The notes under the pieces: generated by a model
The model's input: only the letters and a program-made list of their open reading frames with translations
The model's database searches: none
What the model was told of the DNA's origin: nothing
In this document: piece by piece, positions 22,311 to 33,150 of the stretch
Layout of the letters: each line of letters starts with the position of its first letter
Position numbering within the stretch: position 1 is the stretch's first letter
Made by a program: the position numbers and the translations under genes
Origin: Alloteropsis semialata
Lineage: Eukaryota > Streptophyta > Magnoliopsida > Poales > Poaceae
Assembly: GCA_004135705.1 (NCBI GenBank)
Contig: CM014270.1
Span: 1,205,810 to 1,269,809, forward strand
Reading direction: 5' to 3'
Length of the DNA: 64,000 nucleotides

Positions 22311-22760
22311 CCGTCCACCAACTCCTCCTCCCCGTCGCCGCCGGCCCGGGCGCCCCCATCCCCCTCCACGCCCACGACCACGGCCGCGATACCCTCCGCG
22401 CCGCCGCCGGGGGCGCCCGCCGCCCCCGCGACGCCATCCACCCCGTCTCCGGCGCCTCCCGGGACGCCCCCCGCGGCCCCGACCGCGCCCGCCGTCCCCA
22501 CGCCCGGCAGGGCCACGCCGGCGTCCGACTCAGCCTCCGCGGCCTCGCCGCCGCCGTCCAGCTCGGGGCTCTCCACGCCCATCGTCGTGGGGATCGCGGT
22601 CGGCGGCCTCGTCGTCCTGCTGCTCGGCAGCCTGCTCTGCGTCTGCTTGTTCAGGAAGAAGAAGAAGAAGCGCCACCACCACCACCCCCCCCCCCCCCCC
22701 CCCCCCACCACCTGCACTACTACGGCCACCCGCCGCCGCCACCTCCGCCGCCGCACAAAG
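22302..22760 (+). pseudogene. First-exon fragment of a proline-rich receptor-like kinase (PERK)
   Basis: The plus frame gives a Pro/Ser/Thr/Ala-rich extracellular domain, then a membrane span (STPIVVGIAVGGLVVLLLGS) and the stop-transfer run FRKKKKKRHHHH. That is the layout of PERK cell-wall-sensing kinases. A homopolymer of about 20 C (22686-22706) breaks the frame; the His/Tyr/Pro-rich continuation (HHLHYYGHPPPP) is in another frame and ends at a good donor (CACAAAG then GTGAGT, 22760). No kinase domain follows before the gap at 23879 or after it, and no clear ATG precedes. It is a fragment, possibly moved by a transposon. Confidence 0.65.
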
Positions 22761-23878
22761 GTGAGTCAGACAACACAGCTGCCCCGTGCCTTCATTCCCA
22801 CTAGTGCTGATTAAAGTCACGTCCTATCATTCTGCTTCATTGATTGTGCTCTGTTTGTTTCACAACCGCGGTTTTGTTTCGGTCGAGGTTTTTCTGCCTA
22901 CGACATGGATTGTATGCCATGGATCTTCTTCTCTGTGTCCCTCAAGACGCTGATTTTTTACAGCAAACACTGGTAGCACACGGCATAACAGAATATTTAA
23001 TACTGCTTTCCATGTTTGGAAATCCACAGATATCCTAGCTAATACTGTTATCATCATACACTAAAACAGTCTAGTAATAAAAGTAAAAGTACAGATGATT
23101 CCCAGAGGAAAACCTGTGAAATCAAGGCACACATATACTTGAAATGGTTAAAAATAGTTTTTATGTTGTTTGATGTCACCAAACCAACCAAAGTCCAGTA
23201 TACTTAGGATATGTTTTTGCTTGCTCAGAATAATTGAATACAATAGGAATTTAGATATTTTTGAGTGGATTATAGCGCGCTCTCTCCCCTGTATCTTTAT
23301 ATTTGAGAATTTCGTCAATGCATAACAGTAGCCACAAACAAATACGTTCTCTTGAAGCAATTAGCTTTAATGCTACTCCTTTCTTCAGTTTGAATTAATG
23401 TCATTCACTTTGTGAAATCGTCAAGAGTATTAAAAAAGACAAGAAGATGTCCCATTCAACACAGTGCCTGAGCTCATGCTAAAATAGGAAAATGTTTTCT
23501 AATCCTGATAATTTCTCAACCACTTCTCATATAAATCCTGAAGATTTTGCTTGGGGACGCCGTCATGCATAACATCTATGACACCCTTTTGGTTTACGTT
23601 TATTGTGCATCTACTTAGGGTTATTTTCACATCTGTTTCAGGAAGAGGCCGACCAACCTTAGGGTGATTAGGGTGATGCACACTTGTGAAATTCTAGCAC
23701 TAGGTAGCTTAAGTGAAGCCATGGAACCTTAGAAAGAGTTAGAAACTCAAAGACATTTGAATTGGACGAGTTTCAATAACTTAGAATAGGTTTTCAGTGT
23801 ACCACAGACTGTTGCGGTGGTGACCAAGATGGTCACCGCAACAGTCGGTGATGGTAGGGCCATCAGGGCCGGTGAAGG
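22761..23878. other. No recognised gene
   Basis: AT-rich sequence. A 60-codon minus frame (23499-23681) has no recognisable domain. Just before the gap, 23804-23844 holds an inverted repeat with GACTGTTGCGGTG and CACCGCAACAGTC arms around a short centre, which may belong to a transposon cut off by the gap. Confidence 0.5.
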
Positions 23879-24878
23879 NNNNNNNNNNNNNNNNNNNNNN
23901 NNNNNNNNNNNNNNNNNNNNNNNNNNNNNNNNNNNNNNNNNNNNNNNNNNNNNNNNNNNNNNNNNNNNNNNNNNNNNNNNNNNNNNNNNNNNNNNNNNNN
24001 NNNNNNNNNNNNNNNNNNNNNNNNNNNNNNNNNNNNNNNNNNNNNNNNNNNNNNNNNNNNNNNNNNNNNNNNNNNNNNNNNNNNNNNNNNNNNNNNNNNN
24101 NNNNNNNNNNNNNNNNNNNNNNNNNNNNNNNNNNNNNNNNNNNNNNNNNNNNNNNNNNNNNNNNNNNNNNNNNNNNNNNNNNNNNNNNNNNNNNNNNNNN
24201 NNNNNNNNNNNNNNNNNNNNNNNNNNNNNNNNNNNNNNNNNNNNNNNNNNNNNNNNNNNNNNNNNNNNNNNNNNNNNNNNNNNNNNNNNNNNNNNNNNNN
24301 NNNNNNNNNNNNNNNNNNNNNNNNNNNNNNNNNNNNNNNNNNNNNNNNNNNNNNNNNNNNNNNNNNNNNNNNNNNNNNNNNNNNNNNNNNNNNNNNNNNN
24401 NNNNNNNNNNNNNNNNNNNNNNNNNNNNNNNNNNNNNNNNNNNNNNNNNNNNNNNNNNNNNNNNNNNNNNNNNNNNNNNNNNNNNNNNNNNNNNNNNNNN
24501 NNNNNNNNNNNNNNNNNNNNNNNNNNNNNNNNNNNNNNNNNNNNNNNNNNNNNNNNNNNNNNNNNNNNNNNNNNNNNNNNNNNNNNNNNNNNNNNNNNNN
24601 NNNNNNNNNNNNNNNNNNNNNNNNNNNNNNNNNNNNNNNNNNNNNNNNNNNNNNNNNNNNNNNNNNNNNNNNNNNNNNNNNNNNNNNNNNNNNNNNNNNN
24701 NNNNNNNNNNNNNNNNNNNNNNNNNNNNNNNNNNNNNNNNNNNNNNNNNNNNNNNNNNNNNNNNNNNNNNNNNNNNNNNNNNNNNNNNNNNNNNNNNNNN
24801 NNNNNNNNNNNNNNNNNNNNNNNNNNNNNNNNNNNNNNNNNNNNNNNNNNNNNNNNNNNNNNNNNNNNNNNNNNNNNN
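23879..24878. other. Assembly gap, 1000 N
   Basis: Exactly 1000 undetermined bases, so probably a placeholder of unknown true size. Confidence 0.99.
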
Positions 24879-25725
24879 ACATAAGCTTCTTCAAGACAAA
24901 GGAACAAACATCACACAAGTTATTTCTAGCGTTATGTAAAGCTATTTAAATATTTGTCTGAGTTTGGACATAGCCAAATATAAGATCAACGTCAACCCAC
25001 ATAATCTACCAGGGTCCAGGAATATGTTTCCTAAAATGAAGTGTTACCCTTACACAGTCTCACAGTAAGTATAGCGTGCATAAAAGGGAAATGCGAACAA
25101 ATTAATTTTGGGTGAAGAAAATCTCCCTGTACCACCCAAATTTCTAGTTATGGTCGAGGATTTACATTTGACTTCTACTAGGGTTACAGCTGAATTTCAC
25201 TAGGGTTACTGTAATTTTTTTGTAGAATTAGTAGATGTAACAAAACATTTTGATGTGGAACTCTAAACTACCTGGATTATGGACGTGGGAGGGAAATTTT
25301 TCACCTGGCTATGGACGTTCCAGAACTTTGGGAGAAATGGTGCCCCACGACATGGTTCAACATTTGTGTGAGGCAGCAGTCCAGCACTAACCTTTTCTTT
25401 TAAAAAAAAAAACAAACCGGCCGAGCATGACTTTAGAAACAGTAGGAGCCTCCCCTGCTGTCCACTTATAATTCACCGCTGACTTTTAAAATATAATTTT
25501 TACCACTTATCTTATTCAAAAAAATTAGTACAAATAAATAGAAATATGAGTCATATTTAAAGTAATTTTTGATAATAAAACAAGTAATAACAAAATAAAT
25601 AATAATAATGTAAATTTTTTGAATAAAACAAATGGTGAAATGGGCATTTGAAAAATCAACAGTGAACTACAATTTGGAACTGAGTAAGAGATTGAATCTC
25701 GTTAGCAAGGGTTGCCATTCACCAA
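24879..25725. other. Intergenic, AT-rich
   Basis: No coding frame. The part at 25490-25640 is repeat-like (TTTTGAATAAA and AATAATAA-rich) and resembles other low-GC MITE-like DNA at 9430-9620. Confidence 0.5.
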
Positions 25726-26067
25726 GGCCTGTTTAGATTCGGTAAGAAACTTTGCGAAATTTACTATAGCAATTTTAAACCGAATATTAGAAGAACTAAA
25801 TATGATCTAAATATAAAACTAATTACACGGGTGGACGGGAAATCGCGAGACAAATCTATTAAGCCTAATTAATCTGTCATTAGAGATTATTTACTGTAGC
25901 AAGACATTGTCTAATCATGACCTAATTGACTTAATAGATTCGTCTCACAATTTCACCCGGGGGTTATGAAATAAGTTTTGTCAGTTATCCATATTTAATA
26001 CTCTTAATTAGTATCAAACATTCGAATTTACTGTAGCGATAAAAAAATTGGCGAATTTAAACAGGCC
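25726..26067. mobile_element. MITE, 342 bp, CAA target duplication
   Basis: Termini GGCCTGTTTAGA and TTTAAACAGGCC are inverted, with CAA on each side (25723-25725, 26068-26070). The interior (AAACTAATTACACGG, GACAAATCTATTAAGCCTAA, ATTCGTCTC) is shared with the element at 43367-43716. Confidence 0.85.
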
Positions 26068-26578
26068 CAACGAGTGAATGACAATTGACAAGAGTTAGGA
26101 CATCGGCGTCCGCTGCTTGTGGCGAGCACCTGCCGATTCGCCGATTCGCCAGGACAGGAACCCTAAAACTGTACCTATCCCGAATACACCCAGTTAAACT
26201 GAGCTGTCAGGCAGCCTAAAAACTCCGAAATTCAAAAGTGAGAATTTTTTTTTCTCGAGACAGCACACACATTATTCTTACTCTTTTTTCCCAGACTGGA
26301 ATTTCGAAGCATGGTTCAGATCCGACTTTTCATCTATAAATGCCATCGTCCAAATACACGTAAAAGGACTGATGAAGAGGGTTAAATGGACTACTACAAC
26401 AGATACACCACCAAGTTCCCTACAATACTGGAGCACTAGTGCACTACTGTACTAAGATAAGAAGAACTGGGTTACAAACATACACACCCCAATCTTATCT
26501 AACTATACCAGATTACGTAGCCTAAATATACAAAACAGCATGACACCTTCCCAATATAGCAGAAGATGCCGGGCGTGG

Positions 26579-27459
26579 CTACTGAGCTTGTCCTGAATCA
26601 TCGCCACCCGATAGCAACCAGCGTAGATACTCCACACCATCGTACAATGATGACGCCTCACCAGGAGTGACCCTCTTGCGCGTCAATGTTTCCACCGTCA
26701 ATGCTTTCCTCTTTCGTCCACCTCTTGGCCGGGAGCGCCACTGCTCATCCATCTCCACAAAGTCTCCCTGCATGTAGCAGGGTGTTAACCACAAGTTCAC
26801 ATGGTTTGAGCAAAAAAAGGGGAAAAAAACAGTAGCGATTCATTGCTCCCAAGATGTAAATCACCAGCCAGTAGTTTGGCCTAAAGGGTCAAAAGTGTCA
26901 ACTATAAAGATTGAGGTAAAATTGTAAAGGCTATGGGCAGTGGGGCTCACTTCAACATATACATGAGCACTGGAGTTCTCATGGTTGTCCCTGACGTGCT
27001 TGTAGGTGAACGCCTTACCACAACCAGCAACTCGGCATGTGAAGGGTTTCATTTGGTCATGGCATGCCTTCATATGCTTGGTCAGATTTGATTTCTGCAA
27101 AGGAACACAGGAATAATTCAGTTCAAAATCTGCAAAACATAGCTTTGTACATTTGAGGATCTATCGATATTTCTTACATTGGAAAAGGAGCGTTCACAAC
27201 CCTCAAAGGTGCAGTTCATCCGTTCACCAGAGGGCACCTCGTCATGGGCTTGTAAGTGCCGTTTGATGTTCTTCTTCAGGTGCTTTTCCCCACATATCTC
27301 ACACAGAACATGCTGATGGCAAGATTGGCTATGAGCCCTCAGGCATTCAACATTTGTAAACATCTTCATGCAGCCTGGTTCACAGCACACTACCTCAACA
27401 TAGTTCAATTTAACTGCAAGAAAATATCACAAAAAAAACTCAGTTGGATATCCAAAAGC

Positions 27460-27522
<63 letters not shown>

Positions 27523-29926
27523 CAAAAACCTGAAGATAACAAACAAGTTTCAGTTGATTCAATTTAATATCCTAGTTATACTTCTGGAAGTACTTCCATA
27601 CCATGTGACTCCTCGTGTTTCTTCAACTTCGAGAGATACTTGAAAACCTTGTTACAGCCCTCCTCTTTGCAAATACACGGCTGGTAGCTCTTAGTGACAT
27701 TTTCATCATCATGGAATTCTTTAACATGCCGTTGCATATTTGCCTTGATACTGAACCTCCTATCACAGCCGCCCACAGTGCAACCAAACAACTTGCCCTG
27801 ATGCTTAAGCATGTGTCGGTTCAAGTGATCTTTCCTTTTGTAGCTGAAAGGACAGTCTTCGAGTGGACAAATAAATAGTCTCTACAATTAAGCAAGAATA
27901 TGGGTTAAGAACAATATTCCATGCTGGTTTGTTTGCAACTGTGCTAGATGCTTTAAACACTTAAGCAATCGATTATCTAAAACAACTCAGAATTATAAAC
28001 ACTGTACTGGCCACCTATTAAAACCACATAGGAACTGCATGCAACATCATTTCACTGTAGCAATCAAAACTAAATGTATCACAATGTTCGAAATAACTTT
28101 AAGAAGAAACAGTGACACAGAAAATAGAAAAAAAAGCCATTTTTTAAAAAAGGTAAAAGGCATGTACTTCTAAACTATGTAACATCATCTGAAGCGAGCA
28201 ACATAAATATAACAAAGCAAAAGGACCAAATGTCGAAGCTTTGTGGCTATGACTATAGGATTGTTGTCACCATAGCGAGCTGAGAACCAATGAAGAATGG
28301 CCCTAGCTTTCTGAGACGACATTTTGATATTGGATCCTCAAGCATCTTCTCAAAGCTCCCATAAGGAAGCCCATGAAGACAGCAGAATGAAGGGAGGATA
28401 TTTGCAACCTTGTCTCCAAAGAATCCATAACCCATCAAATACAACACTATACCAAGTTCAACACTTCACTTCAGTACATTTTTTCATTGTGCCATGACAG
28501 GGCAAAGGACTATTGCCACCATAGCGAGCTGAGAACCAATGAAGAATGGACCTAGCTTTCTGAGATGACATTTTTATATTGGATCCTCAAGCATCTTCTC
28601 AAAGGCCCCCAAAAGGAAGCCATGAAGACAACAGACTGAAGGGAGGATATTTCCAGCCTTGTCTCCAAAGGATCCATACCCGTCTATCCTTGCAGCACTA
28701 AACTGCTTAATGCCAAGGAACAAAACTTCACACCAAAACAAGCTAAAGGAACTAATTTAGTGAATGCCCAAGCTTTCTTAAATGATATTTACATGTTCGA
28801 CTGCCAGATTACAAAGGTCCCTTAAAGTCAGAAGCCCAAATAAATAAATAAAGAACGTGGAAACAAAAGAGGAAATGAACTCCCAAATTCACAGAATCGA
28901 TCCATAACAAAGGTGCAATATAAATTAGCAATGTCAACAATAAAACAGTAGTGTGTTTTAAGAGTGAGAATAGAAGTAATTCCTTAATTAGAAACTAAGA
29001 AGAGATGTGGTGTTTATCTAATGAGCATCAAGGTTAAAAAAAAGAAAGGAAATTTTATATAAGGACAAACCTACTCAATGAGCGTGAAGGAGGCAATCTT
29101 GTTGAAGCTTCACAGGTGGTCATCCCAACCTGTTACTAGTTCAGACAAGACGTAAAACTGCCTCATTGCATTTTGGAGTTCTTTAAATGGGATCCAATGC
29201 TTCACGCTGTGAACTATCTATACCCTGCAAAACAACTGTATTTAGCGAATCATATAGTAAAAAAAATCAATGATACAGACAACCACACGAATGCAGATAA
29301 TGTCTACAGCATTGTTCATCATAAAAAACTAAAATATGGTATGTTTTGGTCCTTTAGTGCCAATATGCTAGAAAAGGTCAGCTCCTACTGGACTCAGATG
29401 ATGAAATATCAAATACCAACCTCATGAGAGTGACTTTGCATGTGCTGCTTCAGATGAGCTGGTTTTTGGAAGCAAGCTCCACACTCTAGGCACCTATGTT
29501 CCTCCTCAAGAACAATCTTTTCCCCATTTGTGTTGTATGTTTCTGATTTGTCCAGTTCATCCTGCAGACAAATTTTGAGGAAAACTCTTTGAGATTATTG
29601 TAATGCTTCAAAACAATGATAATACAATGGAAAGACATTACAAAGTTAAAATGATGTCACTATAGATAACTGAAGAGAATAAACTGATACAAGGATACAG
29701 ACAAGATAAACATAATACAGAGTTTACAGATAAATACATACTGACTGGCACATGCTTCTAATGTTTCACAGTATGCTTATACCTTATGATGTGCAACCAT
29801 GTGAGCTTGAATCAAGCATTTCTTTGACCTGACAACGGTGCAAAACTCACACTTGTAGCGCCTTATATCCTTCAAACCCTTCTGTCGAACCCTTGCGTCT
29901 CCATCAATCTCATCTCCAGAACACAT
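26579..29926 (-). CDS. TFIIIA: Transcription factor IIIA, nine C2H2 zinc fingers
   Basis: TFIIIA binds the internal promoter of 5S rRNA genes for RNA polymerase III and also binds 5S rRNA. Coding exons (minus): 29926-29783, 29561-29421, 27881-27602, 27413-27178, 27094-26951, 26767-26579, giving 377 aa. Finger 1 is in the first exon (YKCEFC), finger 2 in the second (CLECGACF), fingers 3-5 in the third, 6-8 across the fourth and fifth, and finger 9 (FTCRVAGCGKAF) in the fifth. The tail has the conserved SRPRGGRKRK and RKRV motifs of plant TFIIIA. The linker between fingers 4 and 5 is short compared with Arabidopsis. An acceptor-like TATTGATAG directly before the ATG suggests a 5'-UTR exon upstream. 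The second intron carries the P5SM exon (29071-29224), which probably controls productive splicing. Confidence 0.93.
27464..27520. repeat. (CT)n microsatellite in a TFIIIA intron
   Basis: About 57 bp of pure CT dinucleotide just upstream (gene sense) of coding exon 4's preceding acceptor region, in the intron 27414-27601. Confidence 0.95.
28257..28687. repeat. Direct duplication of about 183 bp in a TFIIIA intron
   Basis: Copies 28257-28440 and 28505-28687 share CACCATAGCGAGCTGAGAAC, CAATGAAGAATGG, GATCCTCAAGCATCTTCTC and GAAGGGAGGATATTT with roughly 10% differences, separated by 64 bp. A 64-codon minus frame in the first copy is not preserved in the second. Confidence 0.85.
29071..29224 (-). 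promoter_or_regulatory. P5SM: 5S rRNA-mimic regulatory exon of TFIIIA
   Basis: Within the intron between coding exons 2 and 3, the minus strand has a stretch flanked by TTTTGCAG (acceptor, exon starts 29224) and TAG then GTTTGT (donor, exon ends 29071). It contains GGATCCCAT...AGAACTCC.AAA (29195-29170) and AGTAACAGGTTGGGATGACC (to 29118), then CCTGTGAAG, in the same order as GGATCCCATCAGAACTCC and GTACTAGGATGGGTGACC of plant 5S rRNA. This is the conserved plant 5S-mimic element of TFIIIA pre-mRNA, known to be bound by ribosomal protein L5. Skipping it joins exons 2 and 3 in frame (SHE to RLFIC). Including 154 nt shifts the frame and would trigger decay. Confidence 0.85.
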
Positions 29927-30426
29927 CTATCAATAAGAGAATCACATTACAAAAAAGGGGGCACATAATCATGCATCGTAATGTATGAAGCAACTGAATG
30001 ACATATTTCCAGATAACGAATACAATGCAATAAAATAGCCAAGAAATGAGAGGAAACAAGTCAATACCTAAAACTCATGCACCTACCTGTTTGTTTTTCT
30101 CACAGAACTGACTACTCAAAATTCAGTTATTAACTCACAAACTAAAGGAGAACAGCATGCTATTTAGAAGGAATTTTTCTGAAATTGTGTTTGAAATAAA
30201 ACATTCAGTAGGTGAAAGCAATCCCAATATATTTATAATTATGCCTTGCCATCAATTTACAAGCATTGAATGTCTACAATTTTGATCTAAAATCACATGG
30301 AGACTGATAAACAAGACATCAATTACAATAATATTAGCAAACCCAGTTTAGGAGCAAAAAAGGCTATTTTGTGGGAAGACTCGTATGAATCAATCACTAG
30401 AAATGTACAGTACATGATTCTAGAAT

Positions 30427-32031
30427 CTAGATTACGAATTCTCCATCAACAAAGATGGATGAACAATGCTGTTCACATGAGTATGATTTAAGATCCATCT
30501 TAAACTGCCTAGTCATGTACTCCAAGGTTTCATAAATTTCCTTTCGAGCGTCGTGTGTCCTGTCCTCTACCAAGAATTCATGGACAGCACCATCAACTTC
30601 TATCCAACTACACCCTGGTTTTTTGAAGATCTTCCTACTCAACATTTGCTGCCTCAACTCTCGAGCTTCTCTCCATTTATTTGATGAGGCATACATGTTC
30701 CAAAGAAGCACATAAACCCCATCATCCCCTGGTTCTCTCTTTATAATTTCCTTTCCAGCAATCTCGGCCAACCTATCATTGCGATGAACCAGACACGCAC
30801 TAAGAAGTGACCTCCATATAACAACATCAGGTTCCACATTCATATCAGCTATTAGAGCTTCTGCTTCCTCTAGGAGTCCTCCCCGTCCTAAAAGATCAAT
30901 CATGCATCCATAATGCTGAAGCTGCGGATCAATATTGTATATTTCACGCATTGTACCAAACAACTCTCTACCTTCTTCTACTAATCCAGCATGGCTGCAC
31001 GCTGACAAAACAGAAACAAAGGTTACACTGTTTGGAGCTACCCCACACCTAAGCATGTCCCGAAAGAGCTGAAGAGCTTTCCTCCCATCTCCCTGGACAG
31101 TGTAACATGAGATCATAGTAGTCCATGTGAAAGCATCCTTTGATTGAGCTTCTAGGAATACAGAAAATGACATCTCAATGCGCCCGCTCTTTGCATACAT
31201 ATCCATCAGAGCATTGCTAACAATTATGTTTGTGCTTGCATTACATTTGGTACCATATCCATGAATGACACGTCCTAGGTCCAGAGCACCAATGTCAGCA
31301 CAAGCTGAGAGTATGCCTACAACTGTGACATGAGTCGGGCGGTGGCCCTCCTGTACCATCCTAGCAAAAAGCTCTAGAGCCTGTACAGGTTTCTTGGCTT
31401 GTACATGACCCGTGATCAGGGCTGTCCAAGCAACTACACTCCTCACAGGCATCTGATCAAAGAATGACAATGCCAAATCCACACCAGCACACTTGATATA
31501 ACCATTAAGCATGCTACCCCAAGTGATCTCATCTTTCAGAGACATTCTATCAAACACCGTTACCGCGGACTCAAACTTCCCACATCGGCTATACATATCA
31601 ACCAATGCATTTCCAACGACCATCTGAGAGTCCAACCCAAGCCGGAAAATCAGGCCATGCACTGCCATACCAACACGCTGGTCACCGATCCCACCAGTGG
31701 CCGAGAGGGCACCAACAACAGCAAAGCCATCAGGGCGGTGACCATCGGCAACAACACGGGAGAACAAGGATACAGCCTCACGGTGGTGCTCTAGCTGGAT
31801 GTGGAGGGACATGAGGCTAGTAAAAAAGACAAGGTCAGGGTGTGGGATCTCATCAAACAACTTGCGAGCATCGGCGGCACGGCCAAAGTCAGCATAACAG
31901 CGGAAGATTTTGCATGAAACGGACTGGTGATGTGGGTGGAGACCGTGTGCAATGGCCTGGGCATGGATTTTCTGGAGCTCTCTTAGAGTTTTGCACTGGG
32001 CGAGAAGGTGGTGGCAAAAGCTTCTATTCAT
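30427..32031 (-). CDS. Pentatricopeptide repeat protein, PLS class, E/E+ type
   Basis: The single-exon frame of 534 codons has tandem PLS-type PPR motifs from about residue 35 to 420 (for example SCKIFRCYADFGRAADARKL, VVGNALVDMYSRCGKFESAV, TWTTMISCYTVQGDGRKALQ). The C-terminal E and E+ motifs follow (VWNMYASSNKWREARELR-like, KKPGCSWIEVDG, HEFLVEDRTHDARKEIYE). No DYW domain follows. Such proteins bind single-stranded RNA in mitochondria or chloroplasts, most often for C-to-U editing with a partner supplying the deaminase. A target peptide is not obvious in MNRSFCHHLLAQCKTLRELQ. The start is the first Met, 32031. The stop lies 501 bp upstream of the TFIIIA ATG, on the same strand. Confidence 0.93.
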   Translation of the reverse strand: MNRSFCHHLLAQCKTLRELQKIHAQAIAHGLHPHHQSVSCKIFRCYADFGRAADARKLFDEIPHPDLVFFTSLMSLHIQLEHHREAVSLFSRVVADGHRPDGFAVVGALSATGGIGDQRVGMAVHGLIFRLGLDSQMVVGNALVDMYSRCGKFESAVTVFDRMSLKDEITWGSMLNGYIKCAGVDLALSFFDQMPVRSVVAWTALITGHVQAKKPVQALELFARMVQEGHRPTHVTVVGILSACADIGALDLGRVIHGYGTKCNASTNIIVSNALMDMYAKSGRIEMSFSVFLEAQSKDAFTWTTMISCYTVQGDGRKALQLFRDMLRCGVAPNSVTFVSVLSACSHAGLVEEGRELFGTMREIYNIDPQLQHYGCMIDLLGRGGLLEEAEALIADMNVEPDVVIWRSLLSACLVHRNDRLAEIAGKEIIKREPGDDGVYVLLWNMYASSNKWREARELRQQMLSRKIFKKPGCSWIEVDGAVHEFLVEDRTHDARKEIYETLEYMTRQFKMDLKSYSCEQHCSSIFVDGEFVI

Positions 32032-32059
32032 TTATGGTGGTGCTCTCTCGGACGACGAC

Positions 32060-32480
32060 ACCTGGAATTAAAGCTAAAATTACTGAAAACAACAACAGCT
32101 GCAAAGCGGCCTAGGTAATAAAAAGGTTTGCGGCCTGTTAATCGTTGCTTCACTACCCACAGTCAATTTCAACCACACGGATACAACAATTGGAAACCGC
32201 AAATTAGCATTGCTAGCGACCAGATCAATGAAACATATGAGATGGGAGGAGCCGCTGAACACGAGAGATGATCGTGTTGGAGAAAGGCGGAGTAGACGCT
32301 CACCTCGGATTTGGAGTAGGAGAACTCCGTTCCCGTGGCTTGCGGTCGTGAGTGAGAATGGGAGGAGCGGAGCGACCAGAGAGCGGTGGCGGCGGCGCGA
32401 GGGAGAGGGGGTGGCGCTTTTGTGGTTGGTCTCGCCTCGGAACCCTAGAGGTCAGATGGGCCTGGGCCATTTTAGGCCGA
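32060..32480 (-). promoter_or_regulatory. Promoter and 5'-UTR intron upstream of the PPR gene
   Basis: On the minus strand 32480-32440 carries TGGGCC-type site II motifs (AATGGCCCAGGCCCATC) and CTAGGGTTCC, typical of plant housekeeping promoters. A GC-rich leader ends at CCGAG then GTGAGC (donor, exon end 32304), and good acceptors lie at about 32070-32100, so a 5'-UTR intron before the ATG at 32031 is likely. The leader might alternatively be the missing first exon of TFIIIA. Confidence 0.45.
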
Positions 32481-33150
32481 AAGCCCATCTTACTATGCCC
32501 GTTCCAGATGACATGCGCCACTTGCAAACATGAAGCCCAGCTACCTCGAGTTGGCCGGTTGGCCCCTCCCCTGCCTTCACCGGCGTCCGGCGATGGTCGG
32601 CGTTGTCCGTACACCGTCGGCGACGGCCGGCGTGCTCTGAACAGTAAGAGAAATCCTCTCGCTCTCTCTTTCCTGTTCATTACTGCTATCGCGTTGTCAC
32701 TCAGATGATTTTTTATTTCTAAGGGCCGCGTCTACATTCGAGATGAGGGTATCAATCGCAGGGGGAAATCGCAAAACCTAACACTTCTCCACTTTTCCCC
32801 AGTCCTCGCGGACTGATGTTGCTTCGCATTGGCAATCGGATCCTGGTCTCGGTGTGATAAGGTATAGTGTGATACTCAAAGCGCACATTACATAATACAT
32901 ACGCAATTTGAATGTACACAGTCCAGAGTCCACGGAGGGGTTCTCCCCATTTCACATGGGGAAAATTATTCAGTATTTACAACAGCATGTGGCTGGTAAC
33001 TACAGTTAACCTCGTTACACACACCAAAAAAAAAACACTAAGACGAACAAGAACAAGGGGCATTTACATATGGCCAGTAACTACCATTAACCTCACTACA
33101 AAAATTGAATAAGAAGGAGAATTTATACACTTGTTTGTCAATTTGTTTAG
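32481..33150. other. Intergenic between PPR promoter and YSL-like gene
   Basis: No gene seen. 32850-33130 should contain the 3' UTR of the minus-strand YSL-like gene; it holds an A-rich tract near 33028. Confidence 0.5.

Noticed and set aside
23804..23844. Inverted repeat next to the assembly gap
   Set aside because: The arms are short and the sequence is cut by the gap, so no element can be defined.
23747..24939. Long open frames across 23.8-24.9 kb on both strands
   Set aside because: They exist only because the 1000 N of the gap contain no stop codons.
28253..28447. A 64-codon minus-strand frame in the TFIIIA intron
   Set aside because: The duplicate at 28505-28687 does not preserve the frame, and no domain is recognised.
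29071..29224. A true 5S rRNA gene
   Set aside because: Only parts of 5S rRNA match, the middle is different, it has splice sites and it lies inside TFIIIA in gene sense. It is the P5SM exon instead.
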